NCBI RefSeq assembly: GCF_945915435.1
Contig: NZ_CAMEFG010000009.1
Span: 18,501 to 82,500, forward strand
DNA from: an uncultured Paracoccus sp.
GTDB lineage: Bacteria > Pseudomonadota > Alphaproteobacteria > Rhodobacterales > Rhodobacteraceae
Reading direction: 5' to 3'
Length of the DNA stretch: 64,000 bases
Shown: piece by piece, positions 56,031 through 64,000 of the stretch
How the letters are laid out: the number at the start of each line of letters is the position of its first letter
Numbering within the stretch: position 1 is the stretch's first letter
The notes under the pieces: generated by a model
The model's database searches: none
What the model saw: only the letters and a program-made list of their open reading frames with translations
What the model was told of the DNA's origin: nothing
Position numbers and translations under genes: made by a program

Positions 56031-56990
56031 ATGCCAGACCCTCGACAGCCAAACGCCATCCAGATCACCGGTCTTTCCAAGACCTACGCCGCCAGCGGCA
56101 CCAGCCCGGCCAAACATGCGCTGAAGGGGCTGGACCTGTCGATCCCGGCGGGCAGCATCTTCGGCCTGCTGGGACCGAACGGGGCGGGCAAATCGACGAC
56201 GATCAACATCCTTGCCGGGCTGGTGCGCAAGTCGGCGGGCCGCGTTCTCATCCACGGCTTCGACCAGGACCGCAATCCCCGCCAGGCGCGCGCGGCGATC
56301 GGCGTGATGCCGCAGGAACTGAACATGGACCCGTTCTTCACCCCCCGCGCCAGCCTCGAGGTGCAGGCGGGTCTTTACGGCGTCCCCAGGTCCGAACGCT
56401 GGACCGACGAATTGCTGGAACTGGTCGGGTTGACCGAGCAGGCCGAAAGCTATGCCCGCAGCCTGTCGGGCGGGATGAAGCGGCGCCTGCTGCTGGCCAA
56501 GGCGCTGGTCCACCGCCCGCGCATCCTGGTGCTGGACGAACCCACCGCGGGCGTCGACATCGCCCTGCGCGAAATGCTTTGGTCCAACGTCCGCAAGCTG
56601 AACCGCCAGGGCATGACGATCATCCTGACCACCCATTACCTGGAAGAGGCGGAAGAGATGTGCGACCGCATCGCCATCATCGACCGCGGCCAGTTGGTCC
56701 TGTGCGACGACACCCGCCGGATCCTGGAACAGGCCGACGCCAAGACGCTGGTGATGGACACCGGCGGCATGGCCGCGATCCCGGCGCTGCCCGACCATGT
56801 CCGTGCCGCGCGGCGCGAGGACGGGCGGCTGGCGGTGTCCTACCCCCCTTCGCGCATCCGTGCCGACGCGATCATCGACGCGCTGCGGGGGGCCGGCCTG
56901 CCGATCAACGACATCGCCAGCGAAACCCCTGACCTCGAGGATGTGTTCCTGTCGATGACCGGCCAGCGGCCTGCCGCCGGATCGGCCTGA
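56031..56990 (+). CDS. ABC transporter ATP-binding protein (ABC-2/DrrA type), orphan
   Basis: A 319-residue ATPase with Walker A GPNGAGKST at residues 48-56, Q-loop in VMPQELNMDPFFT, signature LSGGMKRRLLLAKAL, Walker B ILVLDEPTAGVD and H-loop TTHYLEEAEEM. A C-terminal DrrA-like extension follows (about 235-319). Such ATPases normally pair with an ABC-2 permease, but the next gene is a HIT protein on the other strand and no permease is nearby. ATG 56031 lacks a clear ribosome site; the longer open frame overlaps the zinc-finger gene. Confidence 0.88.
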   Translation: MPDPRQPNAIQITGLSKTYAASGTSPAKHALKGLDLSIPAGSIFGLLGPNGAGKSTTINILAGLVRKSAGRVLIHGFDQDRNPRQARAAIGVMPQELNMDPFFTPRASLEVQAGLYGVPRSERWTDELLELVGLTEQAESYARSLSGGMKRRLLLAKALVHRPRILVLDEPTAGVDIALREMLWSNVRKLNRQGMTIILTTHYLEEAEEMCDRIAIIDRGQLVLCDDTRRILEQADAKTLVMDTGGMAAIPALPDHVRAARREDGRLAVSYPPSRIRADAIIDALRGAGLPINDIASETPDLEDVFLSMTGQRPAAGSA

Positions 56991-57000
56991 CGCGGGCGCC

Positions 57001-57372
57001 CTATTCGGGCAGCATCCGGCCAAGGACGCGCCCGCCCAGGATATGCATGTGGAAATGCGGCACCTCCTGCACGCCGTGTTCGCCGGTATTGGCGACCGCG
57101 CGAAAGCCCGCCCCGGCGTCGATCGAGACGCCCTCGTCCCGCGACACCTTCGCGACGGTGCGCATGAAATCGACCAGTTCGGCATCCGAGGCATTGGCGG
57201 CGAAATCGTCCAGGCTGACATAGGGACCCTTGGGGATCACCAGCAGGTGGACCGGGGCCTGCGGGCGAATGTCGCGAAAGACCAGCGTATGTTCGGTCTC
57301 GGTCACCGTATCGTTGGGAATTTCCCCGCGCAGGATGCGGGCAAAGATGTTCTGGTCGTCGTATTCGGGCAT
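57001..57372 (-). CDS. HIT family nucleotide-binding protein (HINT type)
   Basis: A 123-residue histidine-triad protein with the catalytic HFHMH at residues 106-110 (His106, His108, His110). The N-terminal NIFARILRGEIPN segment is the typical opening. HINT-type proteins hydrolyse adenosine phosphoramidates and acyl-adenylates. It lies 17 bases downstream of the glycosyltransferase gene on the same strand and converges on the ABC ATPase. Confidence 0.93.
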   Translation of the reverse strand: MPEYDDQNIFARILRGEIPNDTVTETEHTLVFRDIRPQAPVHLLVIPKGPYVSLDDFAANASDAELVDFMRTVAKVSRDEGVSIDAGAGFRAVANTGEHGVQEVPHFHMHILGGRVLGRMLPE

Positions 57373-57389
57373 TTCGTCCTCATGTCCTC

Positions 57390-58967
57390 TCAGTCGCTGA
57401 ACAGATGTTCCGTCGCCGCCAGATCATGGGCGACATCGGGCGCGATATCCAGAAACTTCGCAAGTTCCCCGGCATTGGCGGCCATGTCGCGGGCGGGCGA
57501 AATGACATGGAACCGCGCGAATTCCATGTCGCGCAGGCGCTCGGCCTCATAAAGCAGGTCGCGCCGGACGGTGGGCAGCAACCGCTCGACCACCTCGGGA
57601 TCGACATTGCGGCCCGCCAGTCCGACACGCTCGATATGGCCGCGCAGATAGTCGTCGTCGAAGAGCGATTCGATCAGCAGCAGCCGGGTATCGGCCTTGT
57701 CGCCCAGGAAATCCTGGATCAGGTCCAGCGCGGAAGGATCGAGGCAGATCACCAGCCGGTTTTGCCCGAATTGCGCGAACAGCAGCCGCAGCAGCGCGCG
57801 GCGGTGGCGCTGGCGTTTCTCGACCGTCTTTTCCACGCCGCCAAGGTCGGGCAGATGGGCCTCGTCCTCGTTGAACAGGTAATCGACGGCGGGAATGTCA
57901 GTGTGCTGGCGGATCGCCTCGGTCAGGCGCTTGGCGATATGCCATTTCTTCGACACCACCAGCAGCAACGAGTTGTTGCGCCCCAGCGAACCCTCGGTTT
58001 CCCAGAAGCGCGGCGCGAAACGGCGGCCCACGCGCCCGCGCCCGGTCAGGAAACGGAAAAGCCCCGTCGCCTCGTTCGAGGTCGGGAAATGCACCCCCTC
58101 GGCCGTCCACAGCTCGCCAAGCCGGGCGCGCAGTTCCAGCGCCTCGGGGCTGATCTTGCGGGCGAACAGGTAGTCCTGGCGCAAGAGCAGGTCATACTGG
58201 TCGTTGTAGAAGGTGACCGGCATCCCGTAATCGGTGAAGATCAGATAGGTCAGCGTCCGCGCCCTGATCTCGTTTCGCGGCACCAGATGGGGCACCAGCG
58301 TCTGGAAGAAGGTCTCGTCCGGGATCCAGGTCGTCGCGAAAAAGCGCAGCACGTCGCGGCGGGCATCGCAGAACTCCAGCACCTTCTCGACGGTCTGGCG
58401 GCGCAGGCACCACCATTGCGAACCGATCATCACCCGGATGTCGGCGGGCACCTTCCGCGTCAGCCCCAGCCTCTGCTGGATCGTCAGCGAGGCATAGTAG
58501 AGCCGCGTCTGCGTTCGTTCGTTGAACCAGAAGCGATAGATCAGCCGTTCTTCCTTCAGCCCGGTCTTGATCCAGTCCGAAGTCAGGAAGTCGAAGTTCT
58601 CGATATAATCGCAATCCTCGGCATCCAGGAAGCCATGCGCATATTCGGCGGACTTGATGGGCATGCAGTCACCCGACAGCATGTAGAAATGCGAAGCGGT
58701 GGGAAAGGCCGCGACGGCGGCCCGCACCGCCTCGAGCGTGGCGGCGACCAGCGACCATTCGCCCCAGCCGCATTTGTGCCGCCGCTGCGCGAAGGTGACG
58801 GAAGGATTGTCGTTCAGCGCCGCGCGAATCGCGGCATGGGCCGTGGGGTCCGCGCGGCCATCGAAATGGATCGAGACGAAATCGCCCGAGGCGGTCAGCC
58901 GACGCGCCTGCGCGATCACGCCCGGCGCATCCTTGTGGCACAACAGGATGAATGCGATCTTCGCCAT
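57390..58967 (-). CDS. Core-2/I-branching-like glycosyltransferase with DUF5928-type C-terminal domain
   Basis: A 525-residue protein. The first 280 residues resemble beta-1,6-N-acetylglucosaminyltransferases: KIAFILLCHKD, VSIHFDGRAD, HFYMLSGDCMPI and IGSQWWCLRR. The remaining part (about 290-525) contains a LLLVVSKKWHIAKRLTEAI start and a nucleotide-like VICLDPSALDLIQDFLGDKAD segment; I assign it to DUF5928 from memory, function unknown. ATG 58967 is preferred to a TTG at 58976. It is divergent from a sulfotransferase gene, suggesting joint work on a surface polysaccharide. Confidence 0.78.
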   Translation of the reverse strand: MAKIAFILLCHKDAPGVIAQARRLTASGDFVSIHFDGRADPTAHAAIRAALNDNPSVTFAQRRHKCGWGEWSLVAATLEAVRAAVAAFPTASHFYMLSGDCMPIKSAEYAHGFLDAEDCDYIENFDFLTSDWIKTGLKEERLIYRFWFNERTQTRLYYASLTIQQRLGLTRKVPADIRVMIGSQWWCLRRQTVEKVLEFCDARRDVLRFFATTWIPDETFFQTLVPHLVPRNEIRARTLTYLIFTDYGMPVTFYNDQYDLLLRQDYLFARKISPEALELRARLGELWTAEGVHFPTSNEATGLFRFLTGRGRVGRRFAPRFWETEGSLGRNNSLLLVVSKKWHIAKRLTEAIRQHTDIPAVDYLFNEDEAHLPDLGGVEKTVEKRQRHRRALLRLLFAQFGQNRLVICLDPSALDLIQDFLGDKADTRLLLIESLFDDDYLRGHIERVGLAGRNVDPEVVERLLPTVRRDLLYEAERLRDMEFARFHVISPARDMAANAGELAKFLDIAPDVAHDLAATEHLFSD

Positions 58968-59119
58968 GATGGCCAAATACCAATCAACAACACTGACTTC
59001 AGCGGAAAACCGGCCGCTGTTCCGGCTGCCATTTGCATTTTGTGTCTAACGATTTTAGCAGGTAGGGCAAGCCGGGCGGATATCAGCCGGCATGTTGTAG
59101 CGAGTAAGAGGGACAGGAC

Positions 59120-59938
59120 ATGGGATTTCCGGGCACATGGATGACGGAAAGCGAAAGCATGGTCTATCGGGTGGTTCCGAAATGCGCATGTTCGTCCATC
59201 GGACAGATCATGTTCCATTCGGATCATGGCCGGTATTTCGACGGCGATATCCACGATTCGACGGCGGGCCTGCACAAATGGGCGCAGGAACACAGCCAGC
59301 AAGCGATCGAGCGGCGCGTGCTGGCGGGCGATGCCGTCACCTTCACCTGCGTGCGCAACCCCTATGCGCGCATCCTGTCGTCCTTCTTCGACAAGATCGC
59401 GGGCATCCAGCGTAACGGGCGCAGGTATCGGGGCAACCTGGTCCCCCAACTGATCCAGCGATACGGCATCGACGTCGGCAACCCCGAAAACGGGTTCGAG
59501 TTCGACCAGATCCGCAGCTTCCGCCGGTTCCTGCTGTTCGCGCGCGACACCATCCGCTGGCGCCGCCCGATGGAGCCGGACATCCACTGGTCGGCCATGT
59601 CGGGCCATATCGCCACCTTCATCGTGAACGGCGGGCGCTACGACCAGATCTTTTTCACCGAAAGGTTCAACGAGGGCATGCAGCGCGTCCTGGACGCCGC
59701 CCCCACCCCGGTCAAGCTCGATGTCGAGGACGTCCCGCGCTTCAACGAATCGGAAGGCCACGGGCCGAAACGCCTGCACAAGGTCAGCGAATATTTCGAC
59801 GACCTGTCGCGCCATCTGATGTGGGAGGTCTACAAGAAGGACTTCCAGCTTTTCCGCTACGATTTCGACGATCCCGACAACAAGATGCCCAAGGGCGAGG
59901 TCGATATCGCCGAGGTCCACGCCAAGCTGGGCCGCTAG
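59120..59938 (+). CDS. Sulfotransferase family protein
   Basis: A 272-residue PAPS-dependent sulfotransferase of the carbohydrate (sulfotransfer_2) type. The 5'-phosphosulfate loop is PKCACSSIGQ (residues 20-29, Lys21), and the 3'-phosphate site is TCVRNPYARILSSFF (76-90, Arg79 and Ser87). A His/Asp-rich acceptor region follows. A GAGGGACA site precedes the ATG. No signal peptide is present, so it should act in the cytoplasm on a precursor sugar. Divergent from the glycosyltransferase gene. Confidence 0.85.
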   Translation: MGFPGTWMTESESMVYRVVPKCACSSIGQIMFHSDHGRYFDGDIHDSTAGLHKWAQEHSQQAIERRVLAGDAVTFTCVRNPYARILSSFFDKIAGIQRNGRRYRGNLVPQLIQRYGIDVGNPENGFEFDQIRSFRRFLLFARDTIRWRRPMEPDIHWSAMSGHIATFIVNGGRYDQIFFTERFNEGMQRVLDAAPTPVKLDVEDVPRFNESEGHGPKRLHKVSEYFDDLSRHLMWEVYKKDFQLFRYDFDDPDNKMPKGEVDIAEVHAKLGR

Positions 59939-59965
59939 GACGGGGCATCAGGGCCACAGTGCCGC

Positions 59966-60005
59966 CGAAATATGCGCTTTTGCCTTGCCGGCGGCGCATA
60001 TTCCG
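59966..60005. promoter_or_regulatory. Inverted repeat upstream of rpmF-plsX-fabH
   Basis: AATATGCGC (59969-59977) and GCGCATATT (59994-60002) form a perfect nine-base inverted repeat with a 16-base spacer; with one mismatch the arms extend to 12 bases. It ends just before the predicted -35 box of rpmF and lies 28 bases after the sulfotransferase stop. It may be a repressor site or a terminator without T-run. Confidence 0.5.
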
Positions 60006-60006
60006 C

Positions 60007-60034
60007 TTGCGCCATGCGGGAATCCGGCTATGTT
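60007..60034 (+). promoter_or_regulatory. Predicted promoter of rpmF-plsX-fabH
   Basis: TTGCGC (60007-60012) and TATGTT (60029-60034, four of six) are 16 bases apart. A start near 60041 gives a leader of about 150 bases before rpmF. Confidence 0.45.
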
Positions 60035-60188
60035 CGCGCCTTCATTCGATCGGCGGGGCGGTCCCGGATCGTGGCCCCTTTCGACTTGCGGCCACGCTCT
60101 GTCTGGCCTATTGCCTCGCATCGACACGAAACGCATCACACGGGGCCGCGCAAAGGCGACGGTCCCCCGAACCACCCGAGGTTGAGAC

Positions 60189-60395
60189 ATGGCCGTCCCT
60201 CAGAACCGAGTTACCCGTTCGCGCCGCAACATGCGCCGTTCGCATGATGCGCTGGTTGCGGGCAACCCCAACGAATGCACCAACTGCGGCGAGTTGAAGC
60301 GCCCGCATCACGTCTGCCCGTCCTGCGGCCACTACGGCGACCGCGAAATCGTTGCGCAGGCGAACGAAGTCGATCTGGACGACGACGCAGCCTGA
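60189..60395 (+). CDS. rpmF: 50S ribosomal protein L32 (zinc form)
   Basis: A 68-residue ribosomal protein with the zinc-binding cysteines Cys30, Cys33, Cys43 and Cys46 (CTNC and CPSC). The opening [19 protein letters not shown] is typical. A GAGGTTGAG site precedes the ATG. It heads the conserved rpmF-plsX-fabH unit linking ribosome and fatty-acid synthesis genes. Confidence 0.97.
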   Translation: MAVPQNRVTRSRRNMRRSHDALVAGNPNECTNCGELKRPHHVCPSCGHYGDREIVAQANEVDLDDDAA

Positions 60396-60412
60396 GCGGA
60401 CAGACCGCGGAT

Positions 60413-61555
60413 ATGTCTTCAGCCGCCTCCACCAATTCACCGCGCGCAGCCGAAAGCGGCAGCAGCGTGGTGATTTCGGTTGACGCCATGGGGGGCGACC
60501 GCGGCCCCGCCGTGGTCGTCGCGGGCATGGCGAAAAGCGCCGGGAAGAATCCCGACGTCCGCTTTGTCGTTCACGGACCCCGGGACGAACTGAACCGGCT
60601 GATCGCACGCCACAAGGTGCTGGCGGACCGCTGCACCGTCCGCGACGCGGCGGGCGTCGTGACGATGCATGACAAGCCAAGCCAGGTCGTGCGCAACGGC
60701 GAAGGCACCAGCATGTGGTCCGCCATCGAATCGGTCCGCACGGGCGAGGCGACGGTGACCGTTTCCTGCGGCAATACCGGCGCGCTGATGGCGCTTTCGA
60801 TGATTCGCCTGCGCAAGCTGCCCGGCGTGAACCGCCCCGCCATCGCCTGCCTCTGGCCGTCGCGCAATCCGCAGGGCTTCAACATCATGCTGGACGTGGG
60901 CGCGGATGTGCGCGCCGATGCGCCGGACCTGCTGCAATATGCGCTGATGGGCGCCTCTTACGCGCGCAACGGGCTTGGCGTCGAACATCCCCGCATCGGG
61001 CTGATGAATGTCGGGACCGAGGAACACAAGGGCAAGGCCGAACTGAAGCTGGCGCAGGAAATGATCGCCCGCGCCGCCGAAAGCGGCGGGCATTTCGACT
61101 ATATCGGCTTTGTCGAGGGGGGCGATCTGGCCTCGTCCAAGGTCGACGTGATCGTCATGGACGGGTTTACCGGCAATATCGCGCTGAAGACCGGCGAAGG
61201 CACCGCCAAGCTGGTGGGCGGGTTCATGCGCGACGCCTTCAACAACTCGATCCTGTCCAGGTTCGCCGCATTGCTGGCGATGACCTCGCTCAAGCGGCTG
61301 CAAAAGCGGATCGACCCGCGCCGGGTGAACGGCGGCGTTTTCCTGGGACTGAACGGAACGGTCGTGAAATCGCATGGTGCAGCCGATGCGACCGGGGTTT
61401 CCGCCGCGATCAAGCTGGCGTTTCGACTTGCACAATCCGGCTTTCAGGACAGACTGGCGGCTCGGGTCGCCCAATCGCAAGCGGCGATCGCAAACGAATC
61501 GCAAAAGGACGCCACGCCGGGCGACAGCGACACCGGCGTAGCCAAGGAGAGCTGA
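60413..61555 (+). CDS. plsX: Phosphate acyltransferase PlsX
   Basis: PlsX converts acyl-ACP to acyl-phosphate, the donor for phospholipid synthesis. The 380-residue protein has VISVDAMGGDRGP, the SCGNTGALMA loop and VMDGFTGNIALKTGEG. A non-conserved tail (about 345-380) is polar. ATG 60413 gives a 15-residue lead before the conserved start. The stop overlaps fabH by one base (TGATG). Confidence 0.96.
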   Translation: MSSAASTNSPRAAESGSSVVISVDAMGGDRGPAVVVAGMAKSAGKNPDVRFVVHGPRDELNRLIARHKVLADRCTVRDAAGVVTMHDKPSQVVRNGEGTSMWSAIESVRTGEATVTVSCGNTGALMALSMIRLRKLPGVNRPAIACLWPSRNPQGFNIMLDVGADVRADAPDLLQYALMGASYARNGLGVEHPRIGLMNVGTEEHKGKAELKLAQEMIARAAESGGHFDYIGFVEGGDLASSKVDVIVMDGFTGNIALKTGEGTAKLVGGFMRDAFNNSILSRFAALLAMTSLKRLQKRIDPRRVNGGVFLGLNGTVVKSHGAADATGVSAAIKLAFRLAQSGFQDRLAARVAQSQAAIANESQKDATPGDSDTGVAKES

Positions 61556-62529
61556 TGACACGTCGGGCAGTGGTCAGGGGCACAGGTCACTACCTGCCCG
61601 AGAGGATCGTCGACAACAAGCATTTCGAGCAGATGCTGGACACCACGGACGAATGGATCCGCACCCGCACCGGGATCGAGCGGCGCCATTTCGCCGAGGA
61701 CGGCCAGACGACCAGCGACCTGGGCATGCGCGCCGCGCAGGCCGCGCTGGACAAGGCCGGGCTGAGCGCCGCCGACATCGACGCGGTGATCGTCGCGACC
61801 TCGACCCCCGACCTGACATTCCCCTCGGTCGCGACGATGATCCAGTCGGGGCTGGGGATACAGCGCGGCTTTGCCTATGACGTGCAGGCGGTCTGCGCGG
61901 GCTTCGTCTATGCGCTGGCCAATGCCGATGCGATGCTGCGCGCGGGCCTGGCCGACCGCTTGCTGGTGATCGGGACCGAAACCTTCAGCCGGATCATGGA
62001 CTGGACCGACCGCTCGACCTGCGTGCTTTTCGGCGACGGCGCCGGTGCGGTCGTGCTTGAGGCAGCCGAGGGCAAGGGCGACAATACCGACCGCGGCATC
62101 CTTGCGCTGGACCTGAACAGCGACGGGCGCTATCGCGATCTGCTTTATGTCGATGGCGGCGTCGCCTCGACCGGGACGGCGGGGCACCTGCGCATGCAGG
62201 GCAACCTGGTCTTCCGCCACGCGGTCGAAAAGCTGGCCGCGACCGCCCATCTTGCGTTGGACAAGGCCGGGCTTTCGCCCGAGCAGGTCGATTGGCTGGT
62301 TCCCCATCAGGCCAACCTGCGCATCATCGAGGCCACCGCCCGCCGCATGGGCCTGCCGATGGAAAAGGTCGTGCTGACGGTCGCCGATCACGGCAATACC
62401 TCGGCGGCTTCGATCCCGCTGGCGCTGTCGGTGGCCGACAGCCGGGGACAGTTCAAGCCGGGCGATGTGCTGGTGGCCGAGGCGATCGGCGGCGGCCTGG
62501 CCTGGGGCAGCGTCGTCCTGCGCTGGTAA
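61555..62529 (+). CDS. fabH: 3-oxoacyl-[acyl-carrier-protein] synthase III
   Basis: FabH starts fatty-acid synthesis by condensing acetyl-CoA with malonyl-ACP. The 324-residue protein has the catalytic triad Cys114 (AVCAGF), His251 (VPHQANLRI) and Asn281 (DHGNTSAAS). The GDGAGAVVL loop is also present. AAGGAGAG precedes the ATG. Its stop lies four bases from that of the opposing zinc-finger gene. Confidence 0.96.
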   Translation: MTRRAVVRGTGHYLPERIVDNKHFEQMLDTTDEWIRTRTGIERRHFAEDGQTTSDLGMRAAQAALDKAGLSAADIDAVIVATSTPDLTFPSVATMIQSGLGIQRGFAYDVQAVCAGFVYALANADAMLRAGLADRLLVIGTETFSRIMDWTDRSTCVLFGDGAGAVVLEAAEGKGDNTDRGILALDLNSDGRYRDLLYVDGGVASTGTAGHLRMQGNLVFRHAVEKLAATAHLALDKAGLSPEQVDWLVPHQANLRIIEATARRMGLPMEKVVLTVADHGNTSAASIPLALSVADSRGQFKPGDVLVAEAIGGGLAWGSVVLRW

Positions 62530-62533
62530 GCCC

Positions 62534-62806
62534 TTATTTCAACTGCGAATCCTTGGACCCGCGGCGGTTGACGCCGCCCCGGTCGCGATAGGAACGGTCC
62601 TGTTCCTGCTGGCATTCCACGCATAGCCGCACGCCGGGCACGGCCTTCTGCCGCGCCTCGGGGATAGGCTCGCCGCAATCCTCGCATTCGGCGCGGCTGG
62701 GACCGCGCGGGGCAAGGTTTTGCGCCCGCATCCGGGCCAGTTCGTCCGAGACCGAAGCCTCGATCTGTTCGTTCACGGCGCCGTCGCGCGCCCACCCTCC
62801 TGCCAT
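62534..62806 (-). CDS. DksA/TraR-type C4 zinc-finger protein
   Basis: A 90-residue protein with four cysteines at 41, 44, 62 and 65 (CEDC and CVEC), the zinc finger of the DksA/TraR family. The coiled-coil part is short and the DksA acidic tip is not evident, so it is nearer the short TraR/YbiI-type proteins than true DksA. The ATG follows GAGAGG. It is divergent from ihfA and convergent with fabH. Confidence 0.87.
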   Translation of the reverse strand: MAGGWARDGAVNEQIEASVSDELARMRAQNLAPRGPSRAECEDCGEPIPEARQKAVPGVRLCVECQQEQDRSYRDRGGVNRRGSKDSQLK

Positions 62807-63000
62807 GGCGATACCTCTCAACCTGACCGCTGATTCAGATAGGATAACGCGGGCGGAATTCAAATCGATTCCAAAGGCTGAGACGCAGCCGGCGTCATTT
62901 CGCTGGCAACCCGTGGAAAAGGGGAACAAATTCACAATGCAGGTTGTTGACTTGCAGCATCGAAACGACCATCCTGCCCACGAAAAGAAAGGTTGAGGCA

Positions 63001-63303
63001 ATGAGCGACTCCACCCTGACTCGCATGGATCTGGCTGAAGCAGTGTTTCGAGAGGTGGGGCTGTCCCGCCACGAATCGGCGCAGCTGGTCGAAAGTGTCC
63101 TGACCCATATCTCGGACGCGCTGGTCCGGGGCGAACAGGTCAAGATCTCGTCCTTCGGCACGTTTTCGGTTCGCGACAAGAACGAACGAATCGGCCGAAA
63201 CCCAAAAACCGGCGAAGAAGTGCCGATCACACCGCGGCGCGTCCTGTCCTTCCGCCCCTCGCATCTGATGAAGGACCGGGTCGCAGCGGGCAACAAACGC
63301 TAA
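63001..63303 (+). CDS. ihfA: Integration host factor alpha subunit
   Basis: A 100-residue DNA-bending protein of the HU/IHF family. It shows [48 protein letters not shown] and the C-terminal [12 protein letters not shown]. The arm proline is in GRNPKTG. ATG 63001 follows a GAGG site. The fabH-ihfA-merR neighbourhood is common in Rhodobacteraceae; here a small divergent gene lies between fabH and ihfA. Confidence 0.95.
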   Translation: MSDSTLTRMDLAEAVFREVGLSRHESAQLVESVLTHISDALVRGEQVKISSFGTFSVRDKNERIGRNPKTGEEVPITPRRVLSFRPSHLMKDRVAAGNKR

Positions 63304-63309
63304 GGTGCC

Positions 63310-63873
63310 ATGAGCAAATCCCCCGACGCCTTTCGTTCCATCGGAGAGGTTTCCCGCCTTGTCGGGGTCGCACCCCACGTCCTGCGCTATTGGGAGGCGC
63401 AGTTTACCCAACTGTCCCCGGTCAAGCGCGCGGACGGCAGGCGCTATTACCGCCCCGACGATGTGCGGCTGGTCGCGGGCCTGTGTCAGGTGCTGCGCGA
63501 GGACGGGCTGAGCATCCGCGGCGCCAAGCGCCTGATCGCCTCGGATCGCGGGGCGGGCCTGCGCGAGATCGGGGCCGCAAGGCTGGGTGAAACACCTGCC
63601 GAGGACGCCCCGCCCGCCGTTCGACTGGTGCGCCCCGCACCCGGTCAACGCCCCCCCGCCGCGAAAACCGAACCGGCCCGGCCACGCCCGGCGGCGAAGA
63701 AGCCGCGCCCCGCCCCTGCCGAACCGCTGCCGCTGTTTTCGGGGATCGACCGGGTTCAACCTGCCGACTGGCTGGACCGGCTGGTCACCGCCGCCGTGCG
63801 TCTGCGCACCGTCGCCCCACCCGCCCCGGCCGAATTGGGCGCGTTGCGCGACCGCCTTTCGGCGCTGCGTTAA
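63310..63873 (+). CDS. MerR family transcriptional regulator
   Basis: A 187-residue regulator with an N-terminal MerR winged helix-turn-helix (about residues 8-75: FRSIGEVSRLVGVAPHVLRYWEAQF, RRYYRPDDVRLVAGLCQVL). A Pro/Ala/Lys-rich linker (about 100-140) and a short C-terminal helix follow. There is no cysteine-based metal site and no long dimer helix, so the inducer is unknown. It begins six bases after ihfA and is probably co-transcribed with it. Confidence 0.9.
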   Translation: MSKSPDAFRSIGEVSRLVGVAPHVLRYWEAQFTQLSPVKRADGRRYYRPDDVRLVAGLCQVLREDGLSIRGAKRLIASDRGAGLREIGAARLGETPAEDAPPAVRLVRPAPGQRPPAAKTEPARPRPAAKKPRPAPAEPLPLFSGIDRVQPADWLDRLVTAAVRLRTVAPPAPAELGALRDRLSALR

Positions 63874-63907
63874 TTCGTTCTGGAAATGCGAAAATACCTG
63901 CTTGCAC

Positions 63908-63924
63908 CCCCTTGTGCTAAGGGG
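63908..63924 (+). terminator. Hairpin after the MerR gene
   Basis: CCCCTT (63908-63913) pairs with AAGGGG (63919-63924) around a five-base loop, 35 bases after the stop. It may end the ihfA-merR transcript; the T-run is missing. Confidence 0.4.
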
Positions 63925-63941
63925 CGGCTTCGCTCTATATG
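63912..63941 (+). promoter_or_regulatory. Possible promoter of tRNA-Pro
   Basis: TTGTGC (63912-63917) and TATATG (63936-63941) are 18 bases apart, ending nine bases before the tRNA. It overlaps the hairpin after merR. Confidence 0.35.
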
Positions 63942-63949
63942 GCCAGCGT

Positions 63950-64000
63950 CGGGCCGTGGCGCAGCCTGGTTAGCGCGTCCGTCTGGGGGGCGGAAGGCCG
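63950..64000 (+). tRNA. tRNA-Pro(GGG), 5' part cut by the window edge
   Basis: The sequence from CGGGCCG at 63950 folds as an acceptor strand, a D arm (GCGC...GCGC) and an anticodon arm TCCGT/GCGGA with loop CTGGGGG, giving anticodon GGG. The variable loop begins and the T arm and 3' acceptor strand lie beyond the window. Confidence 0.92.

Overview
The window is about 64 kb of GC-rich chromosomal DNA that reads as core genome of an alphaproteobacterium of the Rhodobacteraceae, most likely Paracoccus or a close relative. The call rests on gene content and order (rpmF-plsX-fabH-ihfA-merR-tRNA-Pro, lptFGD-surA-pdxA-rsmA, prfA-prmC-DUF4167, tatABC), on GAAC-N7-GAAC type SOS operators, on a periplasmic di-haem cytochrome c peroxidase with an FNR-type site, and on a sulfotransferase/Core-2-like glycosyltransferase pair. 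This is inference from sequence; no database search was run. I saw no prophage, insertion sequence, integrase or CRISPR array.

Layout. 0-6.5 kb: an aminotransferase fragment and a proline-rich anchored protein on the minus strand, then trpG-trpD-udg-trpC-moaC-moeA as a tightly overlapped plus-strand operon, and lexA behind a triple GAAC operator. 6.5-12 kb: a D-Ala-D-Ala carboxypeptidase, tmk-holB-tatD-MBL hydrolase and an AEC-type transporter. 12-16.6 kb (minus): a four-gene polyamine-type ABC importer. 16.7-19.2 kb (minus): tatA-tatB-tatC and a DUF815 ATPase. 19.4-22 kb: a membrane-anchored aspartic protease, then holC and pepA on the minus strand. 22-31 kb: lptF-lptG-lptD-surA-pdxA-rsmA and an HPP/CBS membrane protein. 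31-36.7 kb: a TonB-dependent receptor, minCDE and a YbdK-type carboxylate-amine ligase.

36.7-41.8 kb is the most distinctive part. A ScfR/RamB-like regulator of short-chain acyl metabolism faces, tail to tail with overlapping reading frames, an operon for a free-standing receiver, an 81-residue two-helix membrane protein and a 932-residue sodium/solute-symporter histidine kinase. A perfect palindrome lies on the predicted -10 box of that operon. I read this as a candidate acetate/propionate-type transport-coupled sensing module.

41.9-56 kb: DUF4167, prmC and prfA (minus); cytochrome c peroxidase; yceI; rpsF-rpsR-rplI with a structured leader; a membrane protein with a YihY/BrkB protein; then tig, an OmpA-like protein with its partner, and polA (minus). 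56-64 kb: an orphan ABC ATPase, a HIT protein, a divergent glycosyltransferase/sulfotransferase pair, rpmF-plsX-fabH, a small C4 zinc finger, ihfA, a MerR regulator and the 5' part of tRNA-Pro(GGG). No stretch above 300 bases lacks a gene; the larger gaps hold the promoters, hairpins and leaders listed.
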